A stretch of 64,000 bases of DNA from an uncultured Clostridia bacterium (GTDB lineage: Bacteria > Bacillota > Clostridia > Oscillospirales > Ruminococcaceae). The stretch is taken from contig CANRLH010000004.1 in NCBI GenBank assembly GCA_947631455.1, forward strand, positions 62,001 through 126,000. The letters are read 5' to 3'. Each line of letters opens with the position of its first letter. Position 1 is the first letter of the stretch. This document shows, one piece after another, positions 33,942 to 43,726 of this stretch. Made by a program: the position numbers and the translations under genes. The notes under the pieces were generated by a model, which saw nothing but the letters and a program-made list of their open reading frames with translations, had not been told where the DNA came from and made no database searches.

Positions 33942-36256
33942 TTTCTTTTCCTCCTTGCGCTCACAATTATATATACCACAAAAATACATACGCCGGCAGC
34001 GCTGAGCACTGCGCCCTCCTTTACGCCATAGGTAAAGTATGAAAATTCAATTTTGCTTTTCCCCTTTTCTACATAAACGGCAGTAAGCCCGTTATCAACC
34101 TTTAATACCTCTGCTTCGTTTCCGTTTACCTTCGCCGAAAAGCCCTTGTCATACGGCACGCTGAACAGAACCACTCCTCCCGTGTCAGCATCAATATTCG
34201 CTGAAAAACCGTATGCTGTATACTCAAAATCATTACAACAGGAATTTCTCAGCTTATCCGCCGCGTCCTTTAACACAAAGGTATTAAACACCGTTTTTGG
34301 CTTCTGCACCTCTGTCAATACACCCGAAAGCGCTTTTTGCGTATCTTTATCGAGTACTACCGAATCAAGCAGCATCTGACACTTCTGATAAGTTGAAAAT
34401 CCGCTGAAATCCTCATCTGAAATGTAGCGGTCAAACAGTATTCCCATAGGCAGATAATTCTCGTTTTCGTAAATCTTATATCCGCTTTGTGTGCCTATAT
34501 GCTTGAAGCCCTTTTCGTCAAAGTTGTTTGTATCGTCATCATCTATCTCATCAAGATAATATTTAACCGACAAAAGCGAACGCAATGGTGTGTATTCAGT
34601 ATCTATTCTCGACGCGACATCTCTTGTTAAGCCCAAAGAAATATAAAATTCCATTATTGACGTGGAAACATTCGTGTTAAAGCACCTCATGGTCGAATAG
34701 TCCCAAAACATAGGAAAATTGTCAGTGTTCTCACTGGTTTCTATCCGGTAAAATGTATCGGACTCAGGAAGGCTTATATCAGCGTTTACAGACTTTGACA
34801 GATAATTATCAGGATACGGTCCCTGAGAAATTCCGTAATATATGTTTATTAACAAAAACACGGCGCAGCAGCCGACAGTCATCAGTGCAACCTTGCGGCA
34901 ATATCTTTCGTCTTTCTTAATATAGTATATCAAAAGAACCGCAACAAGAAAAAACGCAATTGTTATCACCGCCTGCAAAACAAACAGCATATCGTACTCC
35001 GCCATTTCAAAGAAACGGATATTTCCGTCTTCGTCTCTTGTGGGCAGAAAGTATATAAGAATAAACAGCGCCGTTATTATTCCCGTTGGTATAACGCCCT
35101 TTTTTATGTCAATCTCGTCCGCCTTATCAAAGCAGTATGCTGTCATCAACGCAGTTATAAGCGAAAATTCAAAAAACCATCTTGCATAATAAGTCGTGTT
35201 AAAAAGCTGAAATGAAGCATTCAGTATCGGCACAAGTGCTATTACAAAAAGTATTATGCAAAGCGTTTTTAAAAAGCTTTTTTTCTTGCACCTTATATAC
35301 GCCGTTACGCCTATCATTGAAAATAGCGGCAGATATCCCGCGATGGACGCCCAGTTAGCGCTGTCGGGACTGAAAAGATTGCTGCGTGCCGGAGGGTCTG
35401 GCATCATAAAAAATGACTGAATAATCCTGAGCCATCTGTACTTATCTGAATATACGACCAGATCAAGACCTGACAGCGTTTCATCAAGGCGGGGATTATC
35501 CATAACAGACAAAGCGCTTGGCAACAAAAGTATTGCTGCAATAAGTATTCCCATTGAGCACTCTAAAACAATTCCTACACACTTCTTTATAGTAATATCA
35601 AAGCCCTCGCCTTTGTATATGCAGCGCACAGCAAAATATATCAGAAAGAATATTCCCTCTGAAATAAAAAAGTAGTAGTTTGTAAATGCCACTAACGCAG
35701 TAACAAGAGCCAGAACTCCCCTTCTGCCGTCATTTACATACATCTCAAGAGCCAGAAGCAACAAAGGAAAGAACGCGGCTGCATCGTGAAAATGATAAAA
35801 AAAGAAATTATAACACTGCGCTGATGAAAAAGCGTATAGCATTGAGCCAATAAAGCATGCGGAATTTTTCTTAAGAAACCTCTGCATAAAGGCATATGAC
35901 GTTAAGGCAGCAATTGCCGTCTTTATCGCCATGATTATCGGCATAACATATATCACCGCGCTCTGAGGCACAAGCAGCGTAAGATAGAAAAACACGCTTC
36001 CTGTATTGTAAAACGAGTACGCTGTAAAAAGACTTGAGCCTAAATCTGTTCCCCAGTCAAAGCCAAAAAGTCCGTTTTGTCTTATCTCTTTATTTACGTG
36101 ATAGTAAAAAGGTATCTCCTGTGAATTGTAGTCTCCGTAATAGGTGAATATCCCGTCGTTATATATTATCATCGGCAGCATTACCACAAGCATTATAAAA
36201 AACGCCGTGAAGAACACAGACGCATAACTCTTTTTCAGGCTCAGGCTTCTTTCCAA
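33932..36256 (-). CDS. YfhO-family polytopic membrane protein (GT-C-like)
   Basis: 774 residues starting at TTG behind GGAGG. About 13 membrane helices fill residues 10-475, with the DYNSQEIPFYYH and GFDWGTDLGSSLF motifs of YfhO proteins in the first outer loop, followed by a large outside domain and a last helix near 750. YfhO proteins resemble GT-C glycosyltransferases and in Gram-positives help glycosylate lipoteichoic acid or other envelope polymers. The exact reaction is not established for this one. It overlaps the NUDIX gene and is divergent from yjbQ. Confidence 0.9.
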   Translation of the reverse strand: MERSLSLKKSYASVFFTAFFIMLVVMLPMIIYNDGIFTYYGDYNSQEIPFYYHVNKEIRQNGLFGFDWGTDLGSSLFTAYSFYNTGSVFFYLTLLVPQSAVIYVMPIIMAIKTAIAALTSYAFMQRFLKKNSACFIGSMLYAFSSAQCYNFFFYHFHDAAAFFPLLLLALEMYVNDGRRGVLALVTALVAFTNYYFFISEGIFFLIYFAVRCIYKGEGFDITIKKCVGIVLECSMGILIAAILLLPSALSVMDNPRLDETLSGLDLVVYSDKYRWLRIIQSFFMMPDPPARSNLFSPDSANWASIAGYLPLFSMIGVTAYIRCKKKSFLKTLCIILFVIALVPILNASFQLFNTTYYARWFFEFSLITALMTAYCFDKADEIDIKKGVIPTGIITALFILIYFLPTRDEDGNIRFFEMAEYDMLFVLQAVITIAFFLVAVLLIYYIKKDERYCRKVALMTVGCCAVFLLINIYYGISQGPYPDNYLSKSVNADISLPESDTFYRIETSENTDNFPMFWDYSTMRCFNTNVSTSIMEFYISLGLTRDVASRIDTEYTPLRSLLSVKYYLDEIDDDDTNNFDEKGFKHIGTQSGYKIYENENYLPMGILFDRYISDEDFSGFSTYQKCQMLLDSVVLDKDTQKALSGVLTEVQKPKTVFNTFVLKDAADKLRNSCCNDFEYTAYGFSANIDADTGGVVLFSVPYDKGFSAKVNGNEAEVLKVDNGLTAVYVEKGKSKIEFSYFTYGVKEGAVLSAAGVCIFVVYIIVSARRKRKCT

Positions 36257-36284
36257 CTTTCTCCCTCCTTATCACGCTTATGTA

Positions 36285-36314
36285 ATTATACTACATAAAA
36301 GCCTTGTCAGTCAA
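36285..36314 (-). promoter_or_regulatory. Promoter of the YfhO-NUDIX operon
   Basis: On the minus strand, TTGACT (36309-36314), 18 bp, TATAAT (36285-36290). Confidence 0.7.
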
Positions 36315-36316
36315 TA

Positions 36317-36345
36317 TTGAAATAATACCGCTTTTGTGTTATACT
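36317..36345 (+). promoter_or_regulatory. Promoter of the YjbQ-YdcF pair
   Basis: TTGAAA (36317-36322), 17 bp, TATACT (36340-36345), 26 bp before the ATG. Confidence 0.75.
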
Positions 36346-36370
36346 GATTAAAAAACATAGGAGTGAAACA

Positions 36371-36769
36371 ATGGTATACGAATATTCATTAAAAACAGAG
36401 CGACAGAACTTTTACAACATAACAAGCTCTGTCAGGGACGCTGTCAAACGCAGCGGTGTTATAAACGGCATAGCGGTGGTTTACTGTCCGCACACTACCG
36501 CCGGCATAACCGTAAATGAAAACGCCGATCCTGATGTTGTGAAGGACCTTTTGTTCGCGCTTGATATGACATATCCCGACCGCAAGGAATTTCGCCACGC
36601 TGAGGGAAACACGGCGGCTCATCTTAAATCATCAGTAATGGGCGTATCCAAAACGATAATTATAGATAACGGCAGACTTATGCTTGGGACCTGGCAGGGA
36701 GTGTACTTTACCGAATTCGACGGTCCAAGAATAAGAAAGTATTACGTTAAGGTTATTTCACAAGAATGA
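36371..36769 (+). CDS. YjbQ/UPF0047 family protein (secondary thiamine-phosphate synthase type)
   Basis: 132 residues, the standard length. It shows the family motifs PHTTAGITVNEN, the HAEGNTAAHLKSS histidine block and GTWQGVYFTEFDGPR. Members have weak thiamine-phosphate synthase activity and form trimers; the true role is still uncertain. Its stop overlaps the next start by 4 bp (ATGA), so it is coupled to the YdcF-like protein, with no obvious functional tie. Confidence 0.93.
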   Translation: MVYEYSLKTERQNFYNITSSVRDAVKRSGVINGIAVVYCPHTTAGITVNENADPDVVKDLLFALDMTYPDRKEFRHAEGNTAAHLKSSVMGVSKTIIIDNGRLMLGTWQGVYFTEFDGPRIRKYYVKVISQE

Positions 36770-37527
36770 GCACGGTCAGATATTTTTTGCTCGCTGTTGA
36801 GATAATTGGGCTTTGTGTTTTTCTGCTCCCGATCTTTGTAGACACGATGAATGCAGGCAACACAATAGGAATTTTGTTTTTTACAGCGCTTTTATTCGTA
36901 ACCGCGCTATTTGACAGGGTTTCATCATTTGTGGGACTTGCTTGGCGACACGCGCTGGGAAAAGCTGTCTTGATCGCTGCGGCAGTCCTTATCGCGGTAT
37001 TTATCACACTTGCGGCACTTTTATCTGCATTGATGATAAAAGCACAGCTAAATAAGCCCATCGGTAAAACTACAGTTATTGTTTTAGGCTGTAAGGTAAA
37101 GGGTGACCGGCCGAGCAGAATGCTCAGATATCGGCTTGATGAGGCTTATGACTATCTTAAAGATAACAAAAACGCCGTTTGCATCGTTTCAGGCGGCAAG
37201 GGCAAGGACGAGGCTATTTCCGAGGCGCGGTGTATGTTTAACTATCTGACAAGCAAAGGTATATCGCCAGACAGGGTAATAATGGAGGATAAAAGCACCA
37301 ACACCTATCAAAATATCACTTTCTCCAAGGAAATAATCAAGCAGAGAAATCTGCCCGAAAATATTACGATAGTCACCGACGGATTTCACCAATACAGAGC
37401 GTCTTTCATCGCTAAGCGGTGCAAAGTCAAGAAAAGCTACTCCCTTTCAGCAAAAACCGAGCTGTTTTTCCTGCCGACCTATTGGGTAAGAGAATGGGCA
37501 GCAATTTTATACGAATGGGTAAAATAA
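36766..37527 (+). CDS. YdcF/SanA-type DUF218 membrane protein
   Basis: 253 residues. Three hydrophobic helices (about 5-25, 33-47 and 65-88) precede a DUF218 domain with VIVLGCKVKGDRPS, the VSGGKGKDEAISE block, the EDKSTNTYQNI motif and a late TDGFHQYRA. The family includes SanA and ElyC, which affect envelope integrity, probably by handling lipid carriers. The domain should face outside. It is coupled with the gene before it and followed by a strong terminator. Confidence 0.88.
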   Translation: MSTVRYFLLAVEIIGLCVFLLPIFVDTMNAGNTIGILFFTALLFVTALFDRVSSFVGLAWRHALGKAVLIAAAVLIAVFITLAALLSALMIKAQLNKPIGKTTVIVLGCKVKGDRPSRMLRYRLDEAYDYLKDNKNAVCIVSGGKGKDEAISEARCMFNYLTSKGISPDRVIMEDKSTNTYQNITFSKEIIKQRNLPENITIVTDGFHQYRASFIAKRCKVKKSYSLSAKTELFFLPTYWVREWAAILYEWVK

Positions 37528-37533
37528 AGTAAT

Positions 37534-37576
37534 ACAGGGGCGTCATCTGATAAAATGACAGCCCCTGTTTTTTTGT
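37534..37576 (+). terminator. Intrinsic terminator after the YdcF-like gene
   Basis: ACAGGGGC pairs with GCCCCTGT, with an inner TCAT/ATGA, followed by a long T-run. Confidence 0.9.
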
Positions 37577-37610
37577 TTATTTGATAATAAATAGTGTTTT
37601 TCCTGACTAC

Positions 37611-38180
37611 TTATGCGTTCTCTTTTTTTCCTTTATAAAACAAATGAGATACAACCGAAACAATTAGTAAAATTATCCATCCAAATAATATAACAAACAG
37701 CTCGTGAGAATTAAAATATGTATTGAATCCCACTGAATTTCTAAGTGAAACGAATGCGTTCGGAAGAACCCACATTATCAGATATGACGCTGTCGCTAAA
37801 AAGGTTAAGCACAGACACATCATATTCTTCTTGATCAGCCCAGCTACAAAAAAGTAAACCAGCAACAAGATATATATTATTTCAAATGTGGAAAGCGGGA
37901 AATCAAAGTCGAGCCCGACTATGAACATCGCTATTATAAGCTTTGCCAAAAGAAATAAAATTGCAGCAGCAGATAATGCACTGACAAAGTATGACTTAGC
38001 TTTACAAAACTTTATCAAAGCAGCCGCCATTATTATTATACTCAGCGCACAGGCTAAAGCCGTTGTTATCACATAGCTTGTCTGAGAATATGTAAACTCT
38101 AAAATAAGTCTTGAAATTGATAATACCGCAAGCATCAAAGAAAAAGGTATTGCCTGCATAAATAACGATTTCTGTTTCAT
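37611..38180 (-). CDS. Six-span membrane protein, unknown function
   Basis: 189 residues from ATG 38180, behind GGAGGCTATCA; the frame is open further upstream without a ribosome site. It has about six hydrophobic helices with short loops and a basic C-terminal end (FYKGKKENA). I recognise no family. It has its own promoter and lies alone between the converging YdcF gene and the glycolytic block. AT content is higher than in neighbours. Confidence 0.75.
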   Translation of the reverse strand: MKQKSLFMQAIPFSLMLAVLSISRLILEFTYSQTSYVITTALACALSIIIMAAALIKFCKAKSYFVSALSAAAILFLLAKLIIAMFIVGLDFDFPLSTFEIIYILLLVYFFVAGLIKKNMMCLCLTFLATASYLIMWVLPNAFVSLRNSVGFNTYFNSHELFVILFGWIILLIVSVVSHLFYKGKKENA

Positions 38181-38248
38181 TGATAGCCTCCATTCCAACG
38201 TGCAACTCTTAAGAAAACTTAACTGCAAACTAAAATTCTCCTATCTTT

Positions 38249-38276
38249 ATTGTAGCATACTTCACAGAAAATTCAA
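38249..38276 (-). promoter_or_regulatory. Promoter of the six-span membrane protein gene
   Basis: On the minus strand, TTGAAT (38271-38276), 16 bp, TACAAT (38249-38254). Confidence 0.65.
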
Positions 38277-38384
38277 CCAATTTTTGCTAATTTTTTTAAG
38301 TTTATATAAATTATACAATTATATCTTTTATTATTATGCAACATATACAAGGTACATAATTTATTATTTAAAACTTAAAAAGAC

Positions 38385-38415
38385 AAAAAATAAAGGCACG
38401 CTGCTGCATGCCCTT
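38385..38415 (-). terminator. Intrinsic terminator of the glycolytic block
   Basis: On the minus strand, a 10-bp stem AAGGGCATGC/GCGTGCCTTT with a 4-base loop, followed by ATTTTTT. Confidence 0.88.
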
Positions 38416-38436
38416 AAATGTATATATTTACGGTAC

Positions 38437-40005
38437 TTATACCATACTGTCTTCCCAGCAGTCGGGCGCTTCAATTCCCAAAATCTTAAGCACCGTGGGA
38501 GCGACGTTTGCAAGCCCATAGTTCCCCTCTTTTATCTCAAACTCTGTATCCTTATCGTATATTATGAAAGGAACTCTGTTAAGAGAGTGAGCCGTGCGCG
38601 TCTGGATCTCGCCCTTCTTGTTTTTCTCAAGCATCTCATCGGCGTTTCCATGGTCTGCCGTAACTATAAGCGTGCAGTCATATTCGTCAACTACCTTAAG
38701 AAGCCTTGAAAGTCCAAGGTCAACAGACTCAACACCGATAATCGTGGCGTCCATATTTCCCGTATGTCCGACCATATCACCGTTAGGATAATTGCATCTT
38801 AAAAAGCCGTACTTTCCGCTCTTTATTGCCTCGATCAGATCGTCAGTTACCTCCGCAGATTTCATCCACGGGCGCTCGTCAAACGACACCTTATCCGAGG
38901 GAATCTCCTTCCAGGTCTCGAGCTTTTCGGAAAACTTTTCGCTTCTGTTTCCGTTCCAGAAATATGTCACATGACCGTACTTCTGCGTTTCAGATACCGC
39001 GTACTGATTTACTCCCGCATTGACCAGGACCTCTGAAAGAGTATTAGTTATCTCCGGCGGATTGACAAGATACTTTTTAGGAAGATTCAAGTCGCCGTCA
39101 TACTGAAGCATTCCTGCGTATACGACATCAGGTACAAACTCCCTGTCAAACTTGTCAAAATCTTTGTCGTCAAATGCCATTGAAAGCTCTATCGCCCTGT
39201 CGCCTCTGAAGTTAAACAAGATAACGCTGTCTGAGTCAAGAATTTTTCCGACAGGCTCACCGTTTTCCGCAATTACAAACGCAGGGAGATCCTGATCTAT
39301 TATTCCTTCGGTTTCCTTTCTTGCCGTTTCAATAGCAATGGTAGCGTTTGCAAACTGTCTGCCCTTTCCGAGCACATGTGTATCCCAGCCAGCCTTTACC
39401 ATAGCCCAGTCAGCCTGATACCTGTCCATAGTTATCTTCATTCTTCCGCCGCCTGACGCTATTCTTGAGTCAAAGTTACCGTCGTTTAGTGACTTCATAT
39501 GGTTTTCAAGCTCATCAACATACTGCAAAGCCGATGTTGCCGGAACGTCTCTACCGTCGAGAAGAATATGACATCTCACCTTTTTAACTCCGTCATCCTT
39601 CGCCTTTGAGATCATCTTTTCAAGATGTGATATGTTCGAGTGAACATTGCCGTCGGAAAGAAGTCCGATAAAGTGCAGCGTAGAATCTTTTGCATTGCAG
39701 TTTCCAACAATTTCCTTCCACGTATCGCTGTTAAACATCTTTCCGCTCTCGATTGATTCGTTAACAAGTTTTGCCCCCTGGGAGTAGATCTGTCCACAGC
39801 CAAGTGCGTTGTGTCCTACCTCAGAGTTGCCCATATCATCGTCTGTCGGAAGTCCGACTGCGCCGCCGTGAGCCTTTAAAGACGTATTCGGACACTGCGC
39901 CAAAAGCTTATCAAGCGTTGGCGTATTAGCCTGAGATACAGCATCACCAAGCCCGGTAACAGAGTATCCTACACCGTCCATTACTACTAAAACAACAGGT
40001 TTCAT
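38437..40005 (-). CDS. gpmI: 2,3-bisphosphoglycerate-independent phosphoglycerate mutase
   Basis: 522 residues, alkaline-phosphatase superfamily with two manganese ions. Metal ligand D10 (VMDGVG), the phosphorylated serine S61 in MGNSEVGH, LLDGRDVPA, GGGRMKITMDRY and the TADHGNADEM metal motif near the C-terminus are all seen. It interconverts 3- and 2-phosphoglycerate in glycolysis. It is the last gene of pgk-tpiA-gpmI and is followed by a good terminator. Confidence 0.97.
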   Translation of the reverse strand: MKPVVLVVMDGVGYSVTGLGDAVSQANTPTLDKLLAQCPNTSLKAHGGAVGLPTDDDMGNSEVGHNALGCGQIYSQGAKLVNESIESGKMFNSDTWKEIVGNCNAKDSTLHFIGLLSDGNVHSNISHLEKMISKAKDDGVKKVRCHILLDGRDVPATSALQYVDELENHMKSLNDGNFDSRIASGGGRMKITMDRYQADWAMVKAGWDTHVLGKGRQFANATIAIETARKETEGIIDQDLPAFVIAENGEPVGKILDSDSVILFNFRGDRAIELSMAFDDKDFDKFDREFVPDVVYAGMLQYDGDLNLPKKYLVNPPEITNTLSEVLVNAGVNQYAVSETQKYGHVTYFWNGNRSEKFSEKLETWKEIPSDKVSFDERPWMKSAEVTDDLIEAIKSGKYGFLRCNYPNGDMVGHTGNMDATIIGVESVDLGLSRLLKVVDEYDCTLIVTADHGNADEMLEKNKKGEIQTRTAHSLNRVPFIIYDKDTEFEIKEGNYGLANVAPTVLKILGIEAPDCWEDSMV

Positions 40006-40072
40006 TCTATTTACTCCTTAAAATTACAATGTATTTGTTCAGGTAACACAATATAAGTACAATTGCACAAAA

Positions 40073-40846
40073 TTATCCGTTTACTGCCGCATGTACTATC
40101 GTATTAAAGTCGTTTGCCTTGAGCGAAGCTCCGCCGATAAGTCCTCCGTCAACATTTTCCTTTGATAAAAGCTCCGCGCAGTTCGCAGCATTCATAGAGC
40201 CACCGTACTGAATGGTAACAGCCTGAGCCGTAGCCTCATCATAAAGCTTTGCAAGAGTGCTGCGGATAAGAGCGCAAACCTCTTCTGCCTGATCTGCAGT
40301 TGCAGTCTTTCCGGTGCCTATCGCCCAAACAGGCTCATAAGCAATAACTGTCTTTTTAACGTCCTCAGCGGAAACATCGTACAGATCAAGCTTTATCTGA
40401 CGTGAAATGACCTCTTCAGTAATATTGCACTCGCGCTCCCAAAGAAGCTCACCCACGCATACTATCGGCTTTAAGCCTGCCGCCAGAGCAGCCTTTGTTC
40501 TCTTGTTGACTGTCTCATCGGTCTCGCCGAAATACTGCCTTCTTTCAGAGTGACCTATAACTACATACTCAACGCCAAGCTCTGTGAGCATATCGGCAGA
40601 AATCTCGCCCGTGTACGCTCCGCTCTTTTCAAAATGCACATTTTCCGCACCGATTTTGATATTTGTTCCCTCTGTTGCAGCGATGGCGGTTTCAAGATTT
40701 GTAAAAGGAACACACGCCACTACCTCGACTTCACCGGCATTTGCTACAAGAGGCTTTATCTCTTCCAAAAGAGCCTTTGCCTCAGGCCTTGTTTTGTTCA
40801 TTTTCCAGTTTCCGGCAATAATTGCCTTTCTTACAGTCTTTTTCAT
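40073..40846 (-). CDS. tpiA: Triosephosphate isomerase
   Basis: 257 residues. The substrate lysine is in AGNWKMNK, the catalytic histidine in IGHSERR, the catalytic glutamate in AYEPVWAIGTG, and the phosphate loop in YGGSMNAAN and GGLIGGASL. It interconverts dihydroxyacetone phosphate and glyceraldehyde 3-phosphate. It lies 73 bp after pgk; that gap has a short TGCCCG/CGGGCA hairpin that may tune expression. Confidence 0.97.
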   Translation of the reverse strand: MKKTVRKAIIAGNWKMNKTRPEAKALLEEIKPLVANAGEVEVVACVPFTNLETAIAATEGTNIKIGAENVHFEKSGAYTGEISADMLTELGVEYVVIGHSERRQYFGETDETVNKRTKAALAAGLKPIVCVGELLWERECNITEEVISRQIKLDLYDVSAEDVKKTVIAYEPVWAIGTGKTATADQAEEVCALIRSTLAKLYDEATAQAVTIQYGGSMNAANCAELLSKENVDGGLIGGASLKANDFNTIVHAAVNG

Positions 40847-40919
40847 AATTAAACTTCTCCTATTCGTTATTTAAAGTAAAAGGACTGCCCGAAATTTAAC
40901 GGGCAATCCCAAGTGTTCC

Positions 40920-42134
40920 TTACTTGTCGGCAATTACTGCTATTCCGGGAAGGACCTTGCCCTCAAGATACTCAAGAGACGCTCCGCCGCCTGTTGAAAT
41001 GTGGCTCATCTTATCAGCAAAGCCAAGAGAAATAACCGCAGCAGCTGAATCTCCTCCGCCGATAATTGTCGTTGCGTCAGTATCTGCCAATGCCTTGGCA
41101 ACTGCAATAGTACCCTTTGCTAGCGTCGGGTTTTCAAACACTCCCATAGGTCCGTTCCATACAACCGTCTTTGCGCTCTTAACTGCCTCTGCGTAAAGCT
41201 CAGCAGTCTTGGTTCCTATGTCAAGTCCCATTTTATCCGCCGGAATAGTCTCTGCTACCTCAACCTCAATTTCAGTATCAATCGGATCTGGGAACTCAGC
41301 CGCAATGGTTGTATCAACCGGCAATAAAAGCTTCTTTCCTGCCGCTGCTGCCTTTTGGATCATTTCCTTGCAATAATCAATCTTGGTATCATCAACAAGG
41401 CTCGTTCCGACTTCCTTTCCCTGTGCCTTTAAGAAAGTATATGCCATTCCGCCGCCTATAATAAGTGTGTCGCACTTTTCGATAAGATTTGAAATAACGT
41501 TTAACTTGTCAGCAACCTTTGCGCCTCCTAAAATTGCAACAAAAGGTCTTACAGGATCCTCAACTGCATTGCCGAGGAAGTTTATCTCCTTCTGCATAAG
41601 ATAACCTACGGCAGTTTCCTTTACAAACTTGGTAACGCCTGCGGTAGAAGCGTGAGCTCTGTGCGCAGAGCCGAATGCGTCCATAACAAAAACCTCATTG
41701 TCTACCAGGTCGGCAAGCTCCTTAGCAAAATCATCACCGTTTTTGGTTTCCTCCGCACCGCGGAATCTTGTATTCTCAAGCACGACTATCTCGCCCTCGT
41801 TCATTTCACTAACAGCCTTTTTCGCATTGTCACCCACTACTGTGTCATCCTTTGCAAAAGTAACCTTTGCGTTGATAAGCTCTGCTAATCTGTCCGCTGC
41901 CGGCTTAAGTGAAAACTTATCCTCAGGGCCGTTCTTCGGCTTTCCTAAGTGCGAACACAACACTACCTTACCGCCTTCCTCGACCAGCTTTTTGATGGTC
42001 GGCAAAGCAGCTGTTATCCTGTTATCGTTGGTGATAACTCCGTCCTTAAGCGGAACATTAAAGTCAACTCTTACCAAAACCTTTTTGCCCTTTACGCTAA
42101 GGTCTTCAACCGTAACCTTGTTAAGTCCTGCCAT
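40920..42134 (-). CDS. pgk: Phosphoglycerate kinase
   Basis: 404 residues, two-domain kinase. RVDFNVP near the start, SHLGKP, the GPMGVFE loop and the GGGDSAAAV motif for nucleotide and hinge are present. It makes ATP from 1,3-bisphosphoglycerate in glycolysis. It is first in the glycolytic block; a glyceraldehyde-3-phosphate dehydrogenase gene is not adjacent. It has its own promoter. Confidence 0.97.
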   Translation of the reverse strand: MAGLNKVTVEDLSVKGKKVLVRVDFNVPLKDGVITNDNRITAALPTIKKLVEEGGKVVLCSHLGKPKNGPEDKFSLKPAADRLAELINAKVTFAKDDTVVGDNAKKAVSEMNEGEIVVLENTRFRGAEETKNGDDFAKELADLVDNEVFVMDAFGSAHRAHASTAGVTKFVKETAVGYLMQKEINFLGNAVEDPVRPFVAILGGAKVADKLNVISNLIEKCDTLIIGGGMAYTFLKAQGKEVGTSLVDDTKIDYCKEMIQKAAAAGKKLLLPVDTTIAAEFPDPIDTEIEVEVAETIPADKMGLDIGTKTAELYAEAVKSAKTVVWNGPMGVFENPTLAKGTIAVAKALADTDATTIIGGGDSAAAVISLGFADKMSHISTGGGASLEYLEGKVLPGIAVIADK

Positions 42135-42210
42135 ATTATAATACCTCTCTTAAAATATATTTGACTTCGCACTTTTCTGCGAACCCACTTTGCGAAAACA
42201 CGCTAAGTAT

Positions 42211-42239
42211 ATTGTATACCATTTTAATCCAAATTACAA
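42211..42239 (-). promoter_or_regulatory. Promoter of the pgk-tpiA-gpmI operon
   Basis: On the minus strand, TTGTAA (42234-42239), 17 bp, TACAAT (42211-42216). A small hairpin TTCGCA/TGCGAA (42166-42183) sits in the leader. Confidence 0.72.
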
Positions 42240-42304
42240 GTGGCTTTTTGACATAATTTACATAGTTTTAATATTTTGTCTACCAGAAAATTTCTGTAAG
42301 ATAC

Positions 42305-43183
42305 TCAGCACTCTGTTTTACCCTTTATGACAACACCGGCAACTCTGTGACCTGCATTGCACGCAACTGCTGCTCCTATCTGACAATAGTCAGCCGGAGG
42401 ATAGCCAAGCATCTTTTCCATTGCCTTTGCCATTTCATCTCTTAAAGTCTCGTCGCTTCCCCAAATGATGACATACGGTGTTTTCGGGATCATATCATCA
42501 GCCGCAATATCAGTAATTGTCGGGATAATACTCTTTTCGCCCCTTACCTTTTTAAGTATTGACGAAACTCCGTGAGAAATTTTCAAAATAGGCTTCAGCC
42601 CCAGAAGCTCCCCCGCAAAAGCTGCGGCTGCGGATATTCTTCCCGACTTTTTTGCGTACTTTAAATTGTAGCACGCAAACAAGACATATGAGCTTTTAAG
42701 CCAGTCGTTTATAAACGCGATTATTTCATTTGCCTTGACGCCGTTTTTTGCCTTAATTGCCGCCTGAACTACGGCGTATCCGTAAACCCCGGTATAGTTG
42801 TCGCTGTCTATAATGTGGATATTCAGCTTTCCCTCAAGTTCCGGGTGCTTTATGTAAAAATTTTTCTTAGCTATAACGGCATTGTCATATGTTGCAGAAC
42901 CATGAGATGAAATAGTTATGTTTATTACGTCCGATACAGATTTATCCTTTGATATTTCCTCGTAAGCGTCAAGCCATTCTATGCTTGTGACCTGACTTGT
43001 CGCGGGTATTCCATCGTAATCATCCATAACCTTGTAAAAATCAAAGTTGTCTATATCGACCCTCGGAAGATAACTTTTATCACCGACCGCCACTTTAAAC
43101 GGAACTATCTTAACCCCCAGTTCTTGCTCTTCTTCCTTAGTGATATCACAAGCGGCATCAGAAAGAATCAATACCCTTCCCAT
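42305..43183 (-). CDS. DegV/FakB-type fatty-acid-binding protein
   Basis: 292 residues from ATG 43183 (AAAGGA upstream); the frame extends 44 codons more but that part overlaps trmL in another frame and has no ribosome site. DegV features are LILSDAACDIT at the start, PATSQVTSIEW, the ISSHGSATYDNA fatty-acid pocket region, and KSGRISAAAAFAGELLGLKPIL. FakB proteins hand a bound fatty acid to the kinase FakA for incorporation into lipids. No fakA is near. It is the last gene in the long 42-51 kb run. Confidence 0.9.
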   Translation of the reverse strand: MGRVLILSDAACDITKEEEQELGVKIVPFKVAVGDKSYLPRVDIDNFDFYKVMDDYDGIPATSQVTSIEWLDAYEEISKDKSVSDVINITISSHGSATYDNAVIAKKNFYIKHPELEGKLNIHIIDSDNYTGVYGYAVVQAAIKAKNGVKANEIIAFINDWLKSSYVLFACYNLKYAKKSGRISAAAAFAGELLGLKPILKISHGVSSILKKVRGEKSIIPTITDIAADDMIPKTPYVIIWGSDETLRDEMAKAMEKMLGYPPADYCQIGAAVACNAGHRVAGVVIKGKTEC

Positions 43184-43229
43184 CACTGTATCATTCCTTT
43201 CATATGTTTTTAATAGCCTTAAGCATCGG

Positions 43230-43724
43230 CTACCAGGTGTATTTAGTAAGGCTTCCCTCTCGGGTAAGATCGGGAAAATCCCATTGGCGCAGTACCTCAT
43301 AAACCGCAACTGCAACCGAATTTGAAAGATTAAGACTTCTTAAATCTTTACGCATCGGTATCCTTACGCACGATTCTTTGTTTTTATAAAGCAAATCCTC
43401 TGGCAATCCCTTGTCCTCTCTGCCGAAAATAATATAAGCGTTGTCCGGGTAATTGATCTCGGTGTATACATTTTTAGCTTTTGTAGTAAAAAAATAATAC
43501 TCACCCGAAGTCCTTTCAAAGAATTCGTCCAGATTGTCATACTCATACACCTTAAGCTTATCCCAGTAATCAAGCCCTGCGCGCTTTAGCTGCCTATCGC
43601 TTATTTCAAAACCGTATGGCTTTACAAGGTGAAGCGCCGCGCCGGTTACGGCACAGGTCCTTGAGATATTACCTGTATTTTGCGGAATCTGCGGCTCTAC
43701 AAGAACAATATTTAGATTTTTCAT
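43230..43724 (-). CDS. trmL: tRNA (cytidine/uridine-34-2'-O)-methyltransferase TrmL
   Basis: 164 residues, a minimal SPOUT methyltransferase. It has EPQIPQNTGNISRTC near the start, the FGREDKGLPEDLL knot motif and RIPM...RSLNLSNSVAVAVYE at the SAM-binding knot. It methylates the wobble nucleotide of tRNA-Leu species. The ATG follows the pyrF stop by two bases with no separate ribosome site, so it is translated by coupling. Confidence 0.95.
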   Translation of the reverse strand: MKNLNIVLVEPQIPQNTGNISRTCAVTGAALHLVKPYGFEISDRQLKRAGLDYWDKLKVYEYDNLDEFFERTSGEYYFFTTKAKNVYTEINYPDNAYIIFGREDKGLPEDLLYKNKESCVRIPMRKDLRSLNLSNSVAVAVYEVLRQWDFPDLTREGSLTKYTW

Positions 43725-43726
43725 TT